From positions 930,001-994,000 of the forward strand of contig NZ_CP067019.1 in the NCBI RefSeq assembly GCF_016599715.1: DNA of 64,000 nucleotides, read 5' to 3'. Below the pieces are notes generated by a model. The model did no database searches. It was not told where the DNA came from and worked only from the letters and a program-made list of their open reading frames with translations. Shown here piece after piece: positions 41,898 through 51,847 of the stretch. This stretch comes from Acinetobacter sp. CS-2. GTDB taxonomy: Bacteria > Pseudomonadota > Gammaproteobacteria > Pseudomonadales > Moraxellaceae. The translations under genes and the position numbers were made by a program. Positions within the stretch are counted from its first letter, which is position 1, and every line of letters starts with the position of its first letter.

Positions 41898-42188
41898 ATG
41901 AGCAACATTCGTCCATTACATGATCGCGTAGTTATTCGTCGTGTTGAAGAAGAAACTAAAACTGCTGGCGGTATTTTGCTTCCAGGTTCTGCTGCTGAAA
42001 AACCAGCTCAAGGTGAAATTATTGCAGTAGGCAATGGCCAGATTACTGACAACGGTGTGCGTGCTTTAGATGTAAAAGTTGGCGACAAAGTATTATTCGG
42101 CACTTATGCGGGTACCACTGTAAAAGTACAAGGCGAAGAACTTCTTATTATGAAAGAGTCTGACATTTTAGCTGTGCTTGAAGGTTAA
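41898..42188 (+). CDS. groES: Co-chaperonin GroES
   Basis: 96-residue 10-kDa ring subunit that caps Gro[21 protein letters not shown], the mobile loop [12 protein letters not shown] (about 19-30), and [16 protein letters not shown] are standard. The ATG at 41,898 follows TGGAG by 7 bases; the in-frame ATG 12 bases earlier overlaps that site. Cotranscribed with groEL from the heat-shock promoter. Confidence 0.97.
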   Translation: MSNIRPLHDRVVIRRVEEETKTAGGILLPGSAAEKPAQGEIIAVGNGQITDNGVRALDVKVGDKVLFGTYAGTTVKVQGEELLIMKESDILAVLEG

Positions 42189-42257
42189 TCCTGAGCAAGC
42201 AGATTCAGATCTGATTATTTATTCAGCTTATTGAAAATTAAAAAATATTTGGAGTAA

Positions 42258-43895
<1,638 letters not shown>

Positions 43896-43991
43896 TCTGC
43901 CTATACTGTGTGTAATTCTTTGTAATTTATATATTTATTGATAGTGTTTTTATAAGTTACTCATAGTGTTACTCACAAAATATTTTGTTGT

Positions 43992-44024
43992 AAAAAAGGT
44001 CGCTATTTTTAGCGACCTTTTTTA
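43992..44024 (+). terminator. Terminator after groEL
   Basis: AAAAGGTCGCTA-TTTT-TAGCGACCTTTTTT, about 100 bases after the groEL stop. It also marks the left edge of the accessory island. Confidence 0.92.
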
Positions 44025-44035
44025 TTTGATTGCTT

Positions 44036-44248
44036 TTAAAGGAAATCAATATACATTTCCGTGCTTGTGATGCATGCAAGTACATAACTATTCAGCCAAA
44101 AATTTTTACGACCATCCTTGATAGGTGCTTGTATACGCCCATCTTTAATACGTTGATAGAGTTCTTTCTCACTGATATTCATACGCAAAGCAAATTCTGC
44201 TGTAGAAACTCGTCTTTCAGTATTGGTGAGATCTAGTGTAATTCCCAT
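44036..44248 (-). CDS. AlpA/excisionase-like small DNA-binding protein
   Basis: 70 residues from the ATG at 44,248 (GGGGGAG 8 bases upstream). RVSTAEFALRMNISEKELY and IKDGRIQAPIKDGRKNFW match the winged-helix pattern of AlpA/MerR-type excisionase proteins of integrated elements. It is the first gene of the island on the groEL side and may regulate excision genes now lost. Confidence 0.6.
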   Translation of the reverse strand: MGITLDLTNTERRVSTAEFALRMNISEKELYQRIKDGRIQAPIKDGRKNFWLNSYVLACITSTEMYIDFL

Positions 44249-44611
44249 ATCATTCTCCCCCAAGCTTATTGAACAACAACAGAAAACAAACGATATTTGA
44301 GAGATAGATTAAAGTAATCTAGAAAAAATAAAGCCAAATCAATCATTTAAAATCCTATATGTTGATTTTTAAGGTTTTTAATGCACATAATTTCTTTATG
44401 AGTTCATCATTTGAAATATGTCACTTAGATAAAAATAGCAGGGTTAAGTTTTGAAAAATGGTATTTGTGCAAAACTTCAAAAAAATGGTTAACTTCTAAA
44501 TTTAGTGTGAAGTTTAAATTTCTTGTAGCGATTGGTTATCTACGTTCTTTTACCTTAAATTGAACTTTAATTGGTATTTCGGCGATCTAAGTGCCATATA
44601 GGTAACTTTAC
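44249..44611. promoter_or_regulatory. Regulatory gap before XRE regulator
   Basis: 363 AT-rich bases between divergent genes. AAACTTCA (44,472-44,479) and TGAAGTTT (44,508-44,515) form an inverted repeat, with another AACTTC at 44,491; these could be binding sites of the XRE protein. Nothing else seen. Confidence 0.4.
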
Positions 44612-44956
44612 ATGACACAGCATAATTCTAAGACAGCGCATGCCCTTGCTATTGAGTTAGGGCAAAGGTTACAAAGAGCTAGACTCAACTTAAACCTGAC
44701 ACAACTGGAGGTGGCTCAACACACAGGAGTTTCTAGAAAAGTTGTGATGAATGCAGAAGCGGGACAGGTCACATTAGAAAACTTGATCGCGATTTTGATG
44801 ACATTAGACCTAGTTGATCATTTAGATTTGTTTTTACCAGAACAGCTAATTTCACCAATTCAGCTATGGAAATTGCGAGGCAAGATTCGACAAAGAGCAA
44901 GCCGTAAAAGTAAGGAGACTTTACAAAGAAAAAGGGAGGAGGACTTAGGTTGGTAG
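44612..44956 (+). CDS. XRE-family helix-turn-helix regulator
   Basis: 114 residues with HTH ELGQRLQRARLNLNLTQLEV...TGVSRKVVMNAEAG (about 16-50) and a basic C-terminal tail (KLRGKIRQRASRKSKE). The layout resembles HipB-like antitoxin/repressors, but there is no HipA kinase gene next to it. Probably the island's own regulator. Confidence 0.78.
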   Translation: MTQHNSKTAHALAIELGQRLQRARLNLNLTQLEVAQHTGVSRKVVMNAEAGQVTLENLIAILMTLDLVDHLDLFLPEQLISPIQLWKLRGKIRQRASRKSKETLQRKREEDLGW

Positions 44957-45280
44957 TTTGAGGAATGGTTTTTTATAAAAGATTTAATTTTGGTAATATG
45001 AAGAATATTCTGAAGATATAGAAAAATATCAATTTTTATTTAGATGATTGTAATTTTTAAAAAAAATGTTAAATTAGTTATTAAGGTCGCCTACCGTACT
45101 TACGCATGAGTAGAAAAGGGATTGAAAGCTATAGGTTTGATTTATAAACCACATCAAAATTTTAATTTTCTTAAGTATCAACTCGTTTGGTTCTTAGCAT
45201 TTAAACATGCGTTGCTATAAGTCATATGACACCAAAAATTCTTTGAATAAAAGAGTTTAGAGTTGGCAACAGAGAAAATT
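44957..45280. other. Gap inside the island, nothing recognised
   Basis: 324 AT-rich bases. I see no gene, no strong palindrome and no terminator. A short GC-richer word GGTCGCCTACCGTACTTACG at 45,086-45,105 stands out but has no known match. Confidence 0.4.
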
Positions 45281-46453
45281 ATGTCTATTCAAGATTTCGC
45301 ATTTAAATTATCAAAAAAAATTCAGGAACTACATTCTGTAAAGATTGGTCGTTCACATATTTACGAATTAATAGCTTTGGACCAAGGCTATAAAACTTAT
45401 AATGCTTTTGTTACTCAGAATTTGATAATTAGTGTCCAATATGATGATTCTGAAGAATATTATCAGCATGAGCTTATCAATGCGTTAACCTTAGAAATAT
45501 TTAAAAACCCACCTGAATCAGACTACTCGAACTATGATGAAAATGGTCTACATTGGGATGACTATGAAGGTCGTCACTTATTGGATCAAATTAAAAACAT
45601 TATTACTCGATTGCAGTATCTATCGAAGTTAGACATGTCAGAAGAGGTTTACTTTTCGATTGCTAAAACTGTCTATCAAGAACTTTTGTATTTGAATCTA
45701 GAAGTTATCGATTTCAAAGCTATGAGAGAAAGTTTGAGTCACGTTTGCTTTGATAATGGGCTACTAGACGCGTTTGAACTTAGATATGAATTGGAGCAAG
45801 GATATTTTGAAGGTGAAGATTTTGAGTTCAAAACGATAGAAGACCATTTTGAAACTATCTTGTCCTATGCAAAAGATCGAAAGAATCTAGATGCCTATGC
45901 TTTAGTTGCTGGATATTATCGTTACTTAGCAAATCAAATTGCACCGTATGGTCGAAATGGTTCAAATTTTGGTAGTCATTGGGACAACACTAAACAAAAA
46001 TATATCAAATCTGAAGAAACGAAAAAAAATAAAGAGAAATATGAGGAATATATACAGCAAGCAGAATTCTTCGAATCCTATATCAAAAATTGCCCTTTGA
46101 ATCTTGAAGAAATAAATTTTGATGCAGATGGGGAAGATATCTACAAGCAGATGTTGTATCTATGTAATCAGGGTGATCTTGAGGCAATTGAATACTTTCT
46201 TTACCAACGATTATTTAAGAACACTGGTGAAGCATGGTTATATATTTATTTAGCTCAGATGTGTGGCGTAGATTACACGCAAGATGATTTGAGAGCTTAC
46301 AATGCCTATACAGGGGAAGCATACGATGACTATGGGCCTATGGAAATAGCAGGTCGTGAAGCAATTCAATATGTTATCGACTTACCTGAATTATCAGAGG
46401 CACAAAATGAGTTAGCGAGAAAAATTGCAACTGAACTATTTGAGAAAATTTAG
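45281..46453 (+). CDS. Island protein with a Glyoxalase_8/gsp-like N-terminal module
   Basis: 390 residues from ATG 45,281 (a TTG six codons upstream lacks support). Residues 1-45 (FAFKLSKKIQELHSVKIGRS, then ELIALDQGYKTYNAF) resemble the small helical module that heads many plasmid and mobile-element proteins. The rest is acidic and helical, perhaps Sel1/TPR-like (GDLEAIEYFLYQRLFKNTGE). Function unknown. Its AT content is like the rest of the island. A terminator follows. Confidence 0.55.
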   Translation: MSIQDFAFKLSKKIQELHSVKIGRSHIYELIALDQGYKTYNAFVTQNLIISVQYDDSEEYYQHELINALTLEIFKNPPESDYSNYDENGLHWDDYEGRHLLDQIKNIITRLQYLSKLDMSEEVYFSIAKTVYQELLYLNLEVIDFKAMRESLSHVCFDNGLLDAFELRYELEQGYFEGEDFEFKTIEDHFETILSYAKDRKNLDAYALVAGYYRYLANQIAPYGRNGSNFGSHWDNTKQKYIKSEETKKNKEKYEEYIQQAEFFESYIKNCPLNLEEINFDADGEDIYKQMLYLCNQGDLEAIEYFLYQRLFKNTGEAWLYIYLAQMCGVDYTQDDLRAYNAYTGEAYDDYGPMEIAGREAIQYVIDLPELSEAQNELARKIATELFEKI

Positions 46454-46516
46454 TCTTTAAATCAAGTCATTCAAATCACTCTTCATATTTATTACGTTGC
46501 AATACTTTTAATACAT

Positions 46517-46548
46517 AAAAAATCCCATTTTTTTAAATGGGATTTTTT
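46517..46548 (+). terminator. Terminator before the mobilization module
   Basis: AAAAAATCCCATTT-TTTT-AAATGGGATTTTTT, perfect stem, 63 bases after the 390-residue gene. Confidence 0.88.
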
Positions 46549-46689
46549 ATCAAGTTACTTACAGCATTTAAATCACACCAAAAATTAAAATTATTAGCAA
46601 AAATTTCAAAAAAATTAACGGATTCAATCTTCATATTCTCATTTTTAGTAGCCTTTTGACGAGTTAGGTGAATGCCTAATTGGATAGTG

Positions 46690-46800
46690 GCCTCATTAAG
46701 CAAGCCTACCTGTAGCTACAAAAATAACTGCTACGCACTTATTTTTGGTACGCAACAGGGCTTGTTAGGGAGGCCCCTAAGACCCCAGAACCCACTTCAC
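46690..46800. other. Candidate origin of transfer (oriT)
   Basis: Directly before mobC, nested inverted repeats stand out from the AT-rich background: CAAAAATAA (46,719-46,727) / TTATTTTTG (46,739-46,747) inside CAAGCC (46,701-46,706) / GGCTTG (46,759-46,764), followed by a GC-rich stretch TTAGGGAGGCCCCTAAGACC. Mobilization genes usually lie right beside their oriT. The nick site cannot be assigned by eye. Confidence 0.5.
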
Positions 46801-46815
46801 ATAAATGGTGACGTT

Positions 46816-47328
46816 ATGGCGAATGGCAAACGAACAGTTGTCAAAAGATTAAGGTTTACAGATGCCCAAGTGCAGGAATTAGAGCAATTATTAGCAGCCG
46901 AAAATATGATTTTTACTGATTTTATTCGTTTTTTAATTGCTAGAGAGTTTCTTGCTAAAAAGAATACTGAGTTGACGGAAGAGAACGCAAAAGAAGGAAT
47001 TGAAAATAAAGATGTTAAGAAAAGATATCGGCGTAAAGCGAAATTTATACAGCCTACAGCGCCTAAGGTAGATCCTGAGCTGTTAAGGGAGCTTGGCAGG
47101 ATTGGTAATAACATCAATCAAATTGCAAGATCACTCAATCATTTATGTTTAGGTAAACAAGCTGATAAGGATCGATTCTCTTGTGGCATGTGTCTAAAAG
47201 TACTGAGTGAGATACAACAAGAACTCCATCAACATCTTCATCCATTACCACCAATCTTTAGATCTGATGAGGCGGTTGAAAGAGCCAAGCAACGAGCTAT
47301 AGCACGTGCAACAATAGGAAGGGACTAG
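46816..47328 (+). CDS. mobC: MobC-type relaxosome accessory protein
   Basis: 170 residues from ATG 46,816; upstream in-frame codons run through the oriT-like region and are not used. An N-terminal ribbon-helix-helix-like part (KRTVVKRLRFTDAQVQELEQL) and the MobC signature LRELGRIGNNINQIARSLNH (about 97-116). It should bind oriT and help the relaxase nick. 5 bases before mobA. Confidence 0.85.
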   Translation: MANGKRTVVKRLRFTDAQVQELEQLLAAENMIFTDFIRFLIAREFLAKKNTELTEENAKEGIENKDVKKRYRRKAKFIQPTAPKVDPELLRELGRIGNNINQIARSLNHLCLGKQADKDRFSCGMCLKVLSEIQQELHQHLHPLPPIFRSDEAVERAKQRAIARATIGRD

Positions 47329-47333
47329 TCATA

Positions 47334-49556
47334 ATGTATATCAAGTTCCTTGAGAATGGTGTCGGAGATCCAGCACGTGCTGCTAGTTATGTAATTGATG
47401 ATAAAGACCATCTAAATCGTCCGAGAGCAGGTATACAAGTTTTACGAGGTGATCCGAGTACCTTTACAGCTTTAGCTCAAAGCTCACCACACAAGTACAA
47501 GTATACGTCTGTTGTAATTGCATGGGCTGAACAGGATAAATTATCTGATAAGGATATATCTGATGTATTAGATGCCTTTGAGCAGCATGCATTCGCAGGT
47601 TTAGCACCACACCAATATCACATGACGGCTGTCGTGCATGTTGAAGATAATGGCGCAAAACACGTCCATATTCTCGTGCCACGTATTGAGCTGACTTCAG
47701 GTAAATCCTTAAACATTGCTCCACCTGGTCATCGCTACTACTTCGATCCACTTAGGGATTATTTTAACTATCGAAATAACTGGGCTCGTCCAGATGACCC
47801 TACACGAAGTCAGGATTCAAAGCTTCCTGATCATATCTATTTACAAAATGCAGCAGCACTCCGAGCAGATTTAAAAGAGCAACCTAAAGAACACCGTATC
47901 CAACTGATCGATAAATTTGTTCATCACCGCATAGTGAATGGCGTTATCACAGATCGAGCTTCACTTATTCAATCTTTACGTGAGATTGGGACAATAAAGC
48001 GAGAGGGTAAAAACTATATATCCCTAGACACAGAAGAAGGCACAGACCGTTTAAAGGCAGACTTTTACCATGAAAATTTTTCGATCAGAACTTATCTCCA
48101 AGATAGAGATAGAGCAGCATGCTCTCAAAGAACATTACAACAAGTCTCAGAAGATTTGGAACGCGATCGAGACAAAGCAAACCAATGTTTTGAGCAAATT
48201 GGACGTGTTAGAGCAAAACGTGAGCAATACAACAGCCAACATTACCCAGATCGTAATGCAGTACGAGCATCTGATGAATCAGCAATTCAACAGTTTGATC
48301 GAAGCCAAGAAAACAGTTTATGCACAAGAAGCGAATATCAAACAACTGAATTCTCAGCTCAGCGAAATGAATACAATCAACTCACAGAACCAAGAAACAA
48401 TAGAGATTCAACAGAAGGAGAACCAAGAACTCGAAAGCTTAATCAACAAACACCAGAAGTTAATCAACAAGATCGAAGCCAATCATATCAAGCAAAACAG
48501 GACGTGGGAGGACAAAATGAGTCTAATTCAAACTGGCAACAGTCATATCGTAGAACAAATGAAATTATCAAGGACATTCATTGGACTTTCATTGACTCTC
48601 ATCATTTTACTTTTACTCATTATCCTGTGGAGATAAATCATGCTCATGACCGAACTAGGACAATTGAGTCAAGAGTACGTCAATCAATTACAAGCACAGA
48701 TAGAGAAGTTGAAAAATCAACAAAAGCTGAATTTGAGTATCGAAGACAGCTTGAAGAAGACTGTAGAAATACAGAAGCATTATCAGAGCGTATTAGAAGA
48801 GAAAATCTTATTATTAGAAACAGAATTGGAGCACAAGACCGTAACGATCAACACTTACGAGCAGGAGCTCAAAAAGGAATTACCAGTACCAGATCTGACA
48901 ATTTTTTTAAGAGACTTGGAGCCAACATTATTCAAACTCTTAAAGGATTATTTGAATCATCCAGAGCTGATAAAGTCTATCGATCAGCAAGTCACAGTAT
49001 GTTTGGAACCCCATCTACAGAATCTCCAAGTTTTGAACTCAGTCGATTGGTTAGCTTTGCAAAAGAGCGAAGTTCCAGAAATAGAGTCCTTAGTGGTCAC
49101 ATTGCAAGAATTAAACAACTTGAGCCTGACACTAAAAGAGTTAATTCAAACCTTCAAAAGTTAGGTCATCGAGTCAAACGTTATAAACTTCCTGACCATA
49201 GCTTGGATTATTATCTGCGATTGATTCATGAAAATAATGAAGGTGTATTTTTAGCAGAATCATTTGAGTCAATAACCAAAGCGGATGCTTATATGCGAAG
49301 GCTTATAAAAGAAATACAAATAAATCCATATGGTGAACACGCAAAATATGGATTAAATATCGATTATTCGAGAGCGATTAGGAATTGTGTCAGAACTTTA
49401 GATGATCAAATTAGGAAGCTAGAAGATAAAATTCAGCAAATTAATGAAGAGTCTGATCTAAATACTGCAAAACCTGTCACATTAAATTCTATGCATCAGA
49501 CATTGGATAATAGGCAACGAATTGATAAGTCTAATGACTTAAATTTTGAAATGTAA
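47334..49556 (+). CDS. mobA: MOBP/ColE1-type relaxase MobA
   Basis: 740 residues. The relaxase domain (about 1-260) has the DNA-processing core YHMTAVVHVEDNG and HVHILVPRIELTSGKSLNI with H110/H112, E119 and N127, suggestive of the HEN type of ColE1-like MOBP relaxases rather than the three-histidine type. The remaining 480 residues are charged, glutamine-rich and coiled-coil-like, because two other genes are encoded there in the +1 frame. Expected to nick oriT and pilot the strand through a helper conjugation system; no type IV secretion genes are present. Confidence 0.87.
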   Translation: MYIKFLENGVGDPARAASYVIDDKDHLNRPRAGIQVLRGDPSTFTALAQSSPHKYKYTSVVIAWAEQDKLSDKDISDVLDAFEQHAFAGLAPHQYHMTAVVHVEDNGAKHVHILVPRIELTSGKSLNIAPPGHRYYFDPLRDYFNYRNNWARPDDPTRSQDSKLPDHIYLQNAAALRADLKEQPKEHRIQLIDKFVHHRIVNGVITDRASLIQSLREIGTIKREGKNYISLDTEEGTDRLKADFYHENFSIRTYLQDRDRAACSQRTLQQVSEDLERDRDKANQCFEQIGRVRAKREQYNSQHYPDRNAVRASDESAIQQFDRSQENSLCTRSEYQTTEFSAQRNEYNQLTEPRNNRDSTEGEPRTRKLNQQTPEVNQQDRSQSYQAKQDVGGQNESNSNWQQSYRRTNEIIKDIHWTFIDSHHFTFTHYPVEINHAHDRTRTIESRVRQSITSTDREVEKSTKAEFEYRRQLEEDCRNTEALSERIRRENLIIRNRIGAQDRNDQHLRAGAQKGITSTRSDNFFKRLGANIIQTLKGLFESSRADKVYRSASHSMFGTPSTESPSFELSRLVSFAKERSSRNRVLSGHIARIKQLEPDTKRVNSNLQKLGHRVKRYKLPDHSLDYYLRLIHENNEGVFLAESFESITKADAYMRRLIKEIQINPYGEHAKYGLNIDYSRAIRNCVRTLDDQIRKLEDKIQQINEESDLNTAKPVTLNSMHQTLDNRQRIDKSNDLNFEM
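48070..48636 (+). CDS. mobB: MobB-like coiled-coil membrane protein nested in mobA
   Basis: 188 residues wholly inside mobA, in another frame. Long coiled coil (about 15-150: SKIEIEQHALKEHYNKSQKI, INKHQKLINKIEANHIKQN) and one C-terminal TM helix (FIGLSLTLIILLLLIILWR). ColE1 mbeB and mbeD lie inside mbeA in the same way. A real gene is supported by the matching order, by the TM helix, and by the downstream partner starting 3 bases later with a good ribosome site. Confidence 0.72.
   Translation: MKIFRSELISKIEIEQHALKEHYNKSQKIWNAIETKQTNVLSKLDVLEQNVSNTTANITQIVMQYEHLMNQQFNSLIEAKKTVYAQEANIKQLNSQLSEMNTINSQNQETIEIQQKENQELESLINKHQKLINKIEANHIKQNRTWEDKMSLIQTGNSHIVEQMKLSRTFIGLSLTLIILLLLIILWR
48640..49164 (+). 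CDS. mobD: MobD-like coiled-coil protein nested in mobA
   Basis: 174 residues inside mobA in the same frame as the MobB-like gene, starting 3 bases after its stop. The ribosome site GGAGA 8 bases upstream lies in the end of the MobB-like gene. Coiled coil for residues 1-75 (YVNQLQAQIEKLKNQQKLNL) then a leucine-rich helical C-terminus. The position matches ColE1 mbeD, whose protein prevents entry of other plasmids or stabilises the relaxosome. An ATG two codons later is possible. Confidence 0.68.
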   Translation: MLMTELGQLSQEYVNQLQAQIEKLKNQQKLNLSIEDSLKKTVEIQKHYQSVLEEKILLLETELEHKTVTINTYEQELKKELPVPDLTIFLRDLEPTLFKLLKDYLNHPELIKSIDQQVTVCLEPHLQNLQVLNSVDWLALQKSEVPEIESLVVTLQELNNLSLTLKELIQTFKS

Positions 49557-49610
49557 GAAAGGTTTATAAGATTTAAAAGCCTTGGCAATGACCAAGGCTT
49601 TGATTGAAAA

Positions 49611-50354
49611 TTATCTAATTCTATAGTCAGACCAATAGCATGAAGCCATAATGAGCTGATTTTCGTGTAATCGTGACCAGAGTCGTACACCAAGATCTCG
49701 TTCTAGATTTTCAAGAGTGAAATTGGAGATAATCATGGTTGGCTTCATCATGTCATATCGTTTGTATAGCACTTTATGAACAAGTTCTAAACGAGACGAA
49801 TGGCGATCATGCAGTCCATATTCATCCAAGACCAGTAAATCAAAATCAGCGAAAAATTGAATCCACTGTTCTTCAGATTGGTCTTCAATATTCCATGAAT
49901 TCATAATGGTCTGTGCTATCTGAGCACTCGTTATATAACGAGCAGACATTTTGGCTTTATAGATAAGATTGCGAACGATCGCTGAACCTAAATGGGTTTT
50001 TCCGGTACCTGGTGTGCCATAAAGGATGAAGTTAGATTTTGACCCGTTTAATAATTGCTGTGTGAAATTTTGACAGTATTCGACAACTTGCTGCTGTTCA
50101 ATAGTACTAACACTATAGTTAGAAAAGCCACATTCCAAATAACGTTGATTTAACCCCGAGCTATGAATACGGTGTTGTAACAACTTTTGCTGTAAATCTT
50201 CCTGGTGTTGTTTATTAGTTTGTTCAAGATTTTCTTTTGCACAGACTTTGCATAACTGATGACTACCAACTTTTATTAATGGGTAGCCATGTTTTGAGCA
50301 CAGGGTAGTTAAAACTTCATTAGGAGTTTTTAATAGATCAATAGCTATATTCAT
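49611..50354 (-). CDS. DnaC-like AAA+ helicase loader
   Basis: 247 residues. Zinc-like CKVC (35-38) at the N-terminus, Walker A GTPGTGKT (113-120), Walker B LLVLDE (173-178), and sensor region MIISNFTLENLERDLG. Matches DnaC/IstB-type loaders that deliver DnaB to phage or element replication origins. It follows the DUF1376 gene by 9 bases in the same transcript, the usual order for phage-like replication modules. Good ribosome site GGAG. Confidence 0.9.
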   Translation of the reverse strand: MNIAIDLLKTPNEVLTTLCSKHGYPLIKVGSHQLCKVCAKENLEQTNKQHQEDLQQKLLQHRIHSSGLNQRYLECGFSNYSVSTIEQQQVVEYCQNFTQQLLNGSKSNFILYGTPGTGKTHLGSAIVRNLIYKAKMSARYITSAQIAQTIMNSWNIEDQSEEQWIQFFADFDLLVLDEYGLHDRHSSRLELVHKVLYKRYDMMKPTMIISNFTLENLERDLGVRLWSRLHENQLIMASCYWSDYRIR

Positions 50355-50363
50355 TATCTACTC

Positions 50364-50858
50364 CTAGATCCATTTTCGATTTATCGGTTTCGCTTCATTT
50401 TTATCATCCTGTCTTTGAGGTGAAGATGAAGATGAAGATGAAGGGCATTCTTTAGGTAATGCTTGTGCATTGCTAGAGCATTGCGAATCTGATGCATTAG
50501 CATTGCTTGTGTTTTTATTCCAACGTGCTTGTGCTGCAACTTTTCCACGTTCGGATTTCAGCTTTTGATTCTGAATGGCTTGTTCTTTCAAAGCGGTGAA
50601 GTAGTTAGATTGAATGAAACCATTCACTTCCTCAAAAAGATTTAAGGCTTTTAAGGTAGTCATTAGACTCTTTGTTTTAGGACTCGTTAGCTTTGTTACA
50701 CTCATCAGAATGTGAGGGGCGTTTGGTATAGGACCATTCTTCCAAAAATCCATCATGAGAAAAAGAGTAGCACCTACTTGCTCACTCGAAAGGCGAGTAA
50801 ATTTTGCTTGAAGATCACCAATGTACAACGGCATCCAGATTGTTGTGTCAGTATTCAT
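50364..50858 (-). CDS. DUF1376 replication-associated protein
   Basis: 164 residues. N-terminal DUF1376 domain (IWMPLYIGDLQAKFTRLSSE, ATLFLMMDFWKNGPIP) with the basic KSERGKVAAQARWNK motif, then a serine-rich low-complexity linker and a basic end (NRKWI). Such proteins act as phage-type replication initiators next to DnaC-like loaders. Confidence 0.85.
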   Translation of the reverse strand: MNTDTTIWMPLYIGDLQAKFTRLSSEQVGATLFLMMDFWKNGPIPNAPHILMSVTKLTSPKTKSLMTTLKALNLFEEVNGFIQSNYFTALKEQAIQNQKLKSERGKVAAQARWNKNTSNANASDSQCSSNAQALPKECPSSSSSSSPQRQDDKNEAKPINRKWI

Positions 50859-50906
50859 TTTGAACCTACAAAAGGCAGGGTCATTTCAATCATGACCCTG
50901 AATAAA

Positions 50907-51176
50907 TTAAGAAATGACTTTTAGAAATTTAGTACGAGCTGTTTGGATGAGATCTTCTAAGTCGTAAATATTGAAATCATGAGAAATTGGATAGTTATCA
51001 CATAAACGATCAGCCCAAAGGCGTACTGCTTGATGGTCATTAAAGCAAGTATTAACCCTGAGTTTAGGTGCTAAATGATCTAAGCGTGGAATTTCAAATT
51101 CCTTAATAATATGTGTTGCCATTACATTTGCAGCTTCACATACAACGACACCATCAAATACAGATTTATTAAACAT
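50907..51176 (-). CDS. Small island protein, unknown function
   Basis: 89 residues from the ATG at 51,176, which has AGGAG 6 bases upstream; the longer reading from 51,212 lacks a site. FNKSVFDGVVVCEAANVMATH and HDFNIYDLEDLIQTARTK; no motif recognised. It is the first gene of the three-gene minus-strand replication operon. Confidence 0.6.
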   Translation of the reverse strand: MFNKSVFDGVVVCEAANVMATHIIKEFEIPRLDHLAPKLRVNTCFNDHQAVRLWADRLCDNYPISHDFNIYDLEDLIQTARTKFLKVIS

Positions 51177-51519
51177 ATGGGATCTCCTGACAGCCGAAAT
51201 AAGGCAGTGCAAGGAAATAGGGATATCGTTTATGCGTTAATTTCATTATCATTGGTGAATACCTCATGATTTGCGTCTTGGTGGTATCTCAGGTTTGTTT
51301 GGATTACTTATGTTTCACTTTGGCGAGAGAGGTATAAGTAACTTGGACAGGCCTGAGTTGTTTCTGTTTCTATTAAAATTTATGGGGAATTATCTGTAGC
51401 TATGGCATAATTAACCCCATGAAAAGTACTAGGAAACTAGGAATATTTATTCCTTAAACGTAAATTATCATACTTTTACGTTATTTCAAGTATTTTTTAC
51501 TACTTAAGTGGGAGAAAAT
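51177..51519. promoter_or_regulatory. Divergent promoter region between replication operon and XRE gene
   Basis: 343 bases. The 51,340-51,480 part has two copies of TTTTACG (around 51,473-51,500: ATACTTTTACGTTATTTC) and palindromic AAACGTAAATTATCATACTTTTACG-type words, which could be operators of the small XRE protein. No gene found. Confidence 0.4.
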
Positions 51520-51723
51520 ATGATTAAGTCAAACTTAGCTGTATTGCTAGCTGAAAGAAAAATGAGAGTTGCGGATCTTGTAAAAGAGACGGGAATTAAT
51601 AAAAGTACGCTTTATAAGCTGTATAACGATGAGTCCGTACGTATTGATTTTGAGACAATTGATAAGATTTGTTTGGCTTTGGATATAGAAGTTGGGAACT
51701 TGCTCATCTATAAAAAAGAGTAA
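51520..51723 (+). CDS. Small XRE-family repressor (YozG-like)
   Basis: 67 residues from ATG 51,520 with GGGAGAA 5 bases upstream (a GTG four codons earlier overlaps that site). MIKSNLAVLLAERKMRVADL, KETGINKSTLYKLYND and FETIDKICLALDIEVGNLL form a complete minimal HTH_26 domain. Divergent from the replication genes, so it probably represses them or the retron promoter that follows. Confidence 0.85.
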   Translation: MIKSNLAVLLAERKMRVADLVKETGINKSTLYKLYNDESVRIDFETIDKICLALDIEVGNLLIYKKE

Positions 51724-51815
51724 TAGGCTTTTGTTAAGTGATCAAATTTTTGTTTTAGGACTAATGAGATGGATAATAATAAAGTATATGGTTCTGTTAA
51801 AGAAAAAATATATGA

Positions 51816-51843
51816 TTGATTTAAATTGTTTTTTATATATAAT
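51816..51843 (+). promoter_or_regulatory. Promoter of the retron-like RNA
   Basis: TTGATT (51,816-51,821), 16-base spacer, TATAAT (51,838-51,843). Transcription would start near 51,850, exactly where the structured sequence begins. Confidence 0.7.
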
Positions 51844-51847
51844 TTAA

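Noticed and set aside
44612..44956. HipAB-type toxin-antitoxin pair
   Set aside because: The XRE protein looks HipB-like, but no HipA-like kinase gene is near it.
47334..49556. Conjugative (self-transferring) element
   Set aside because: No type IV secretion or coupling protein genes anywhere in the window; only mobilization genes.
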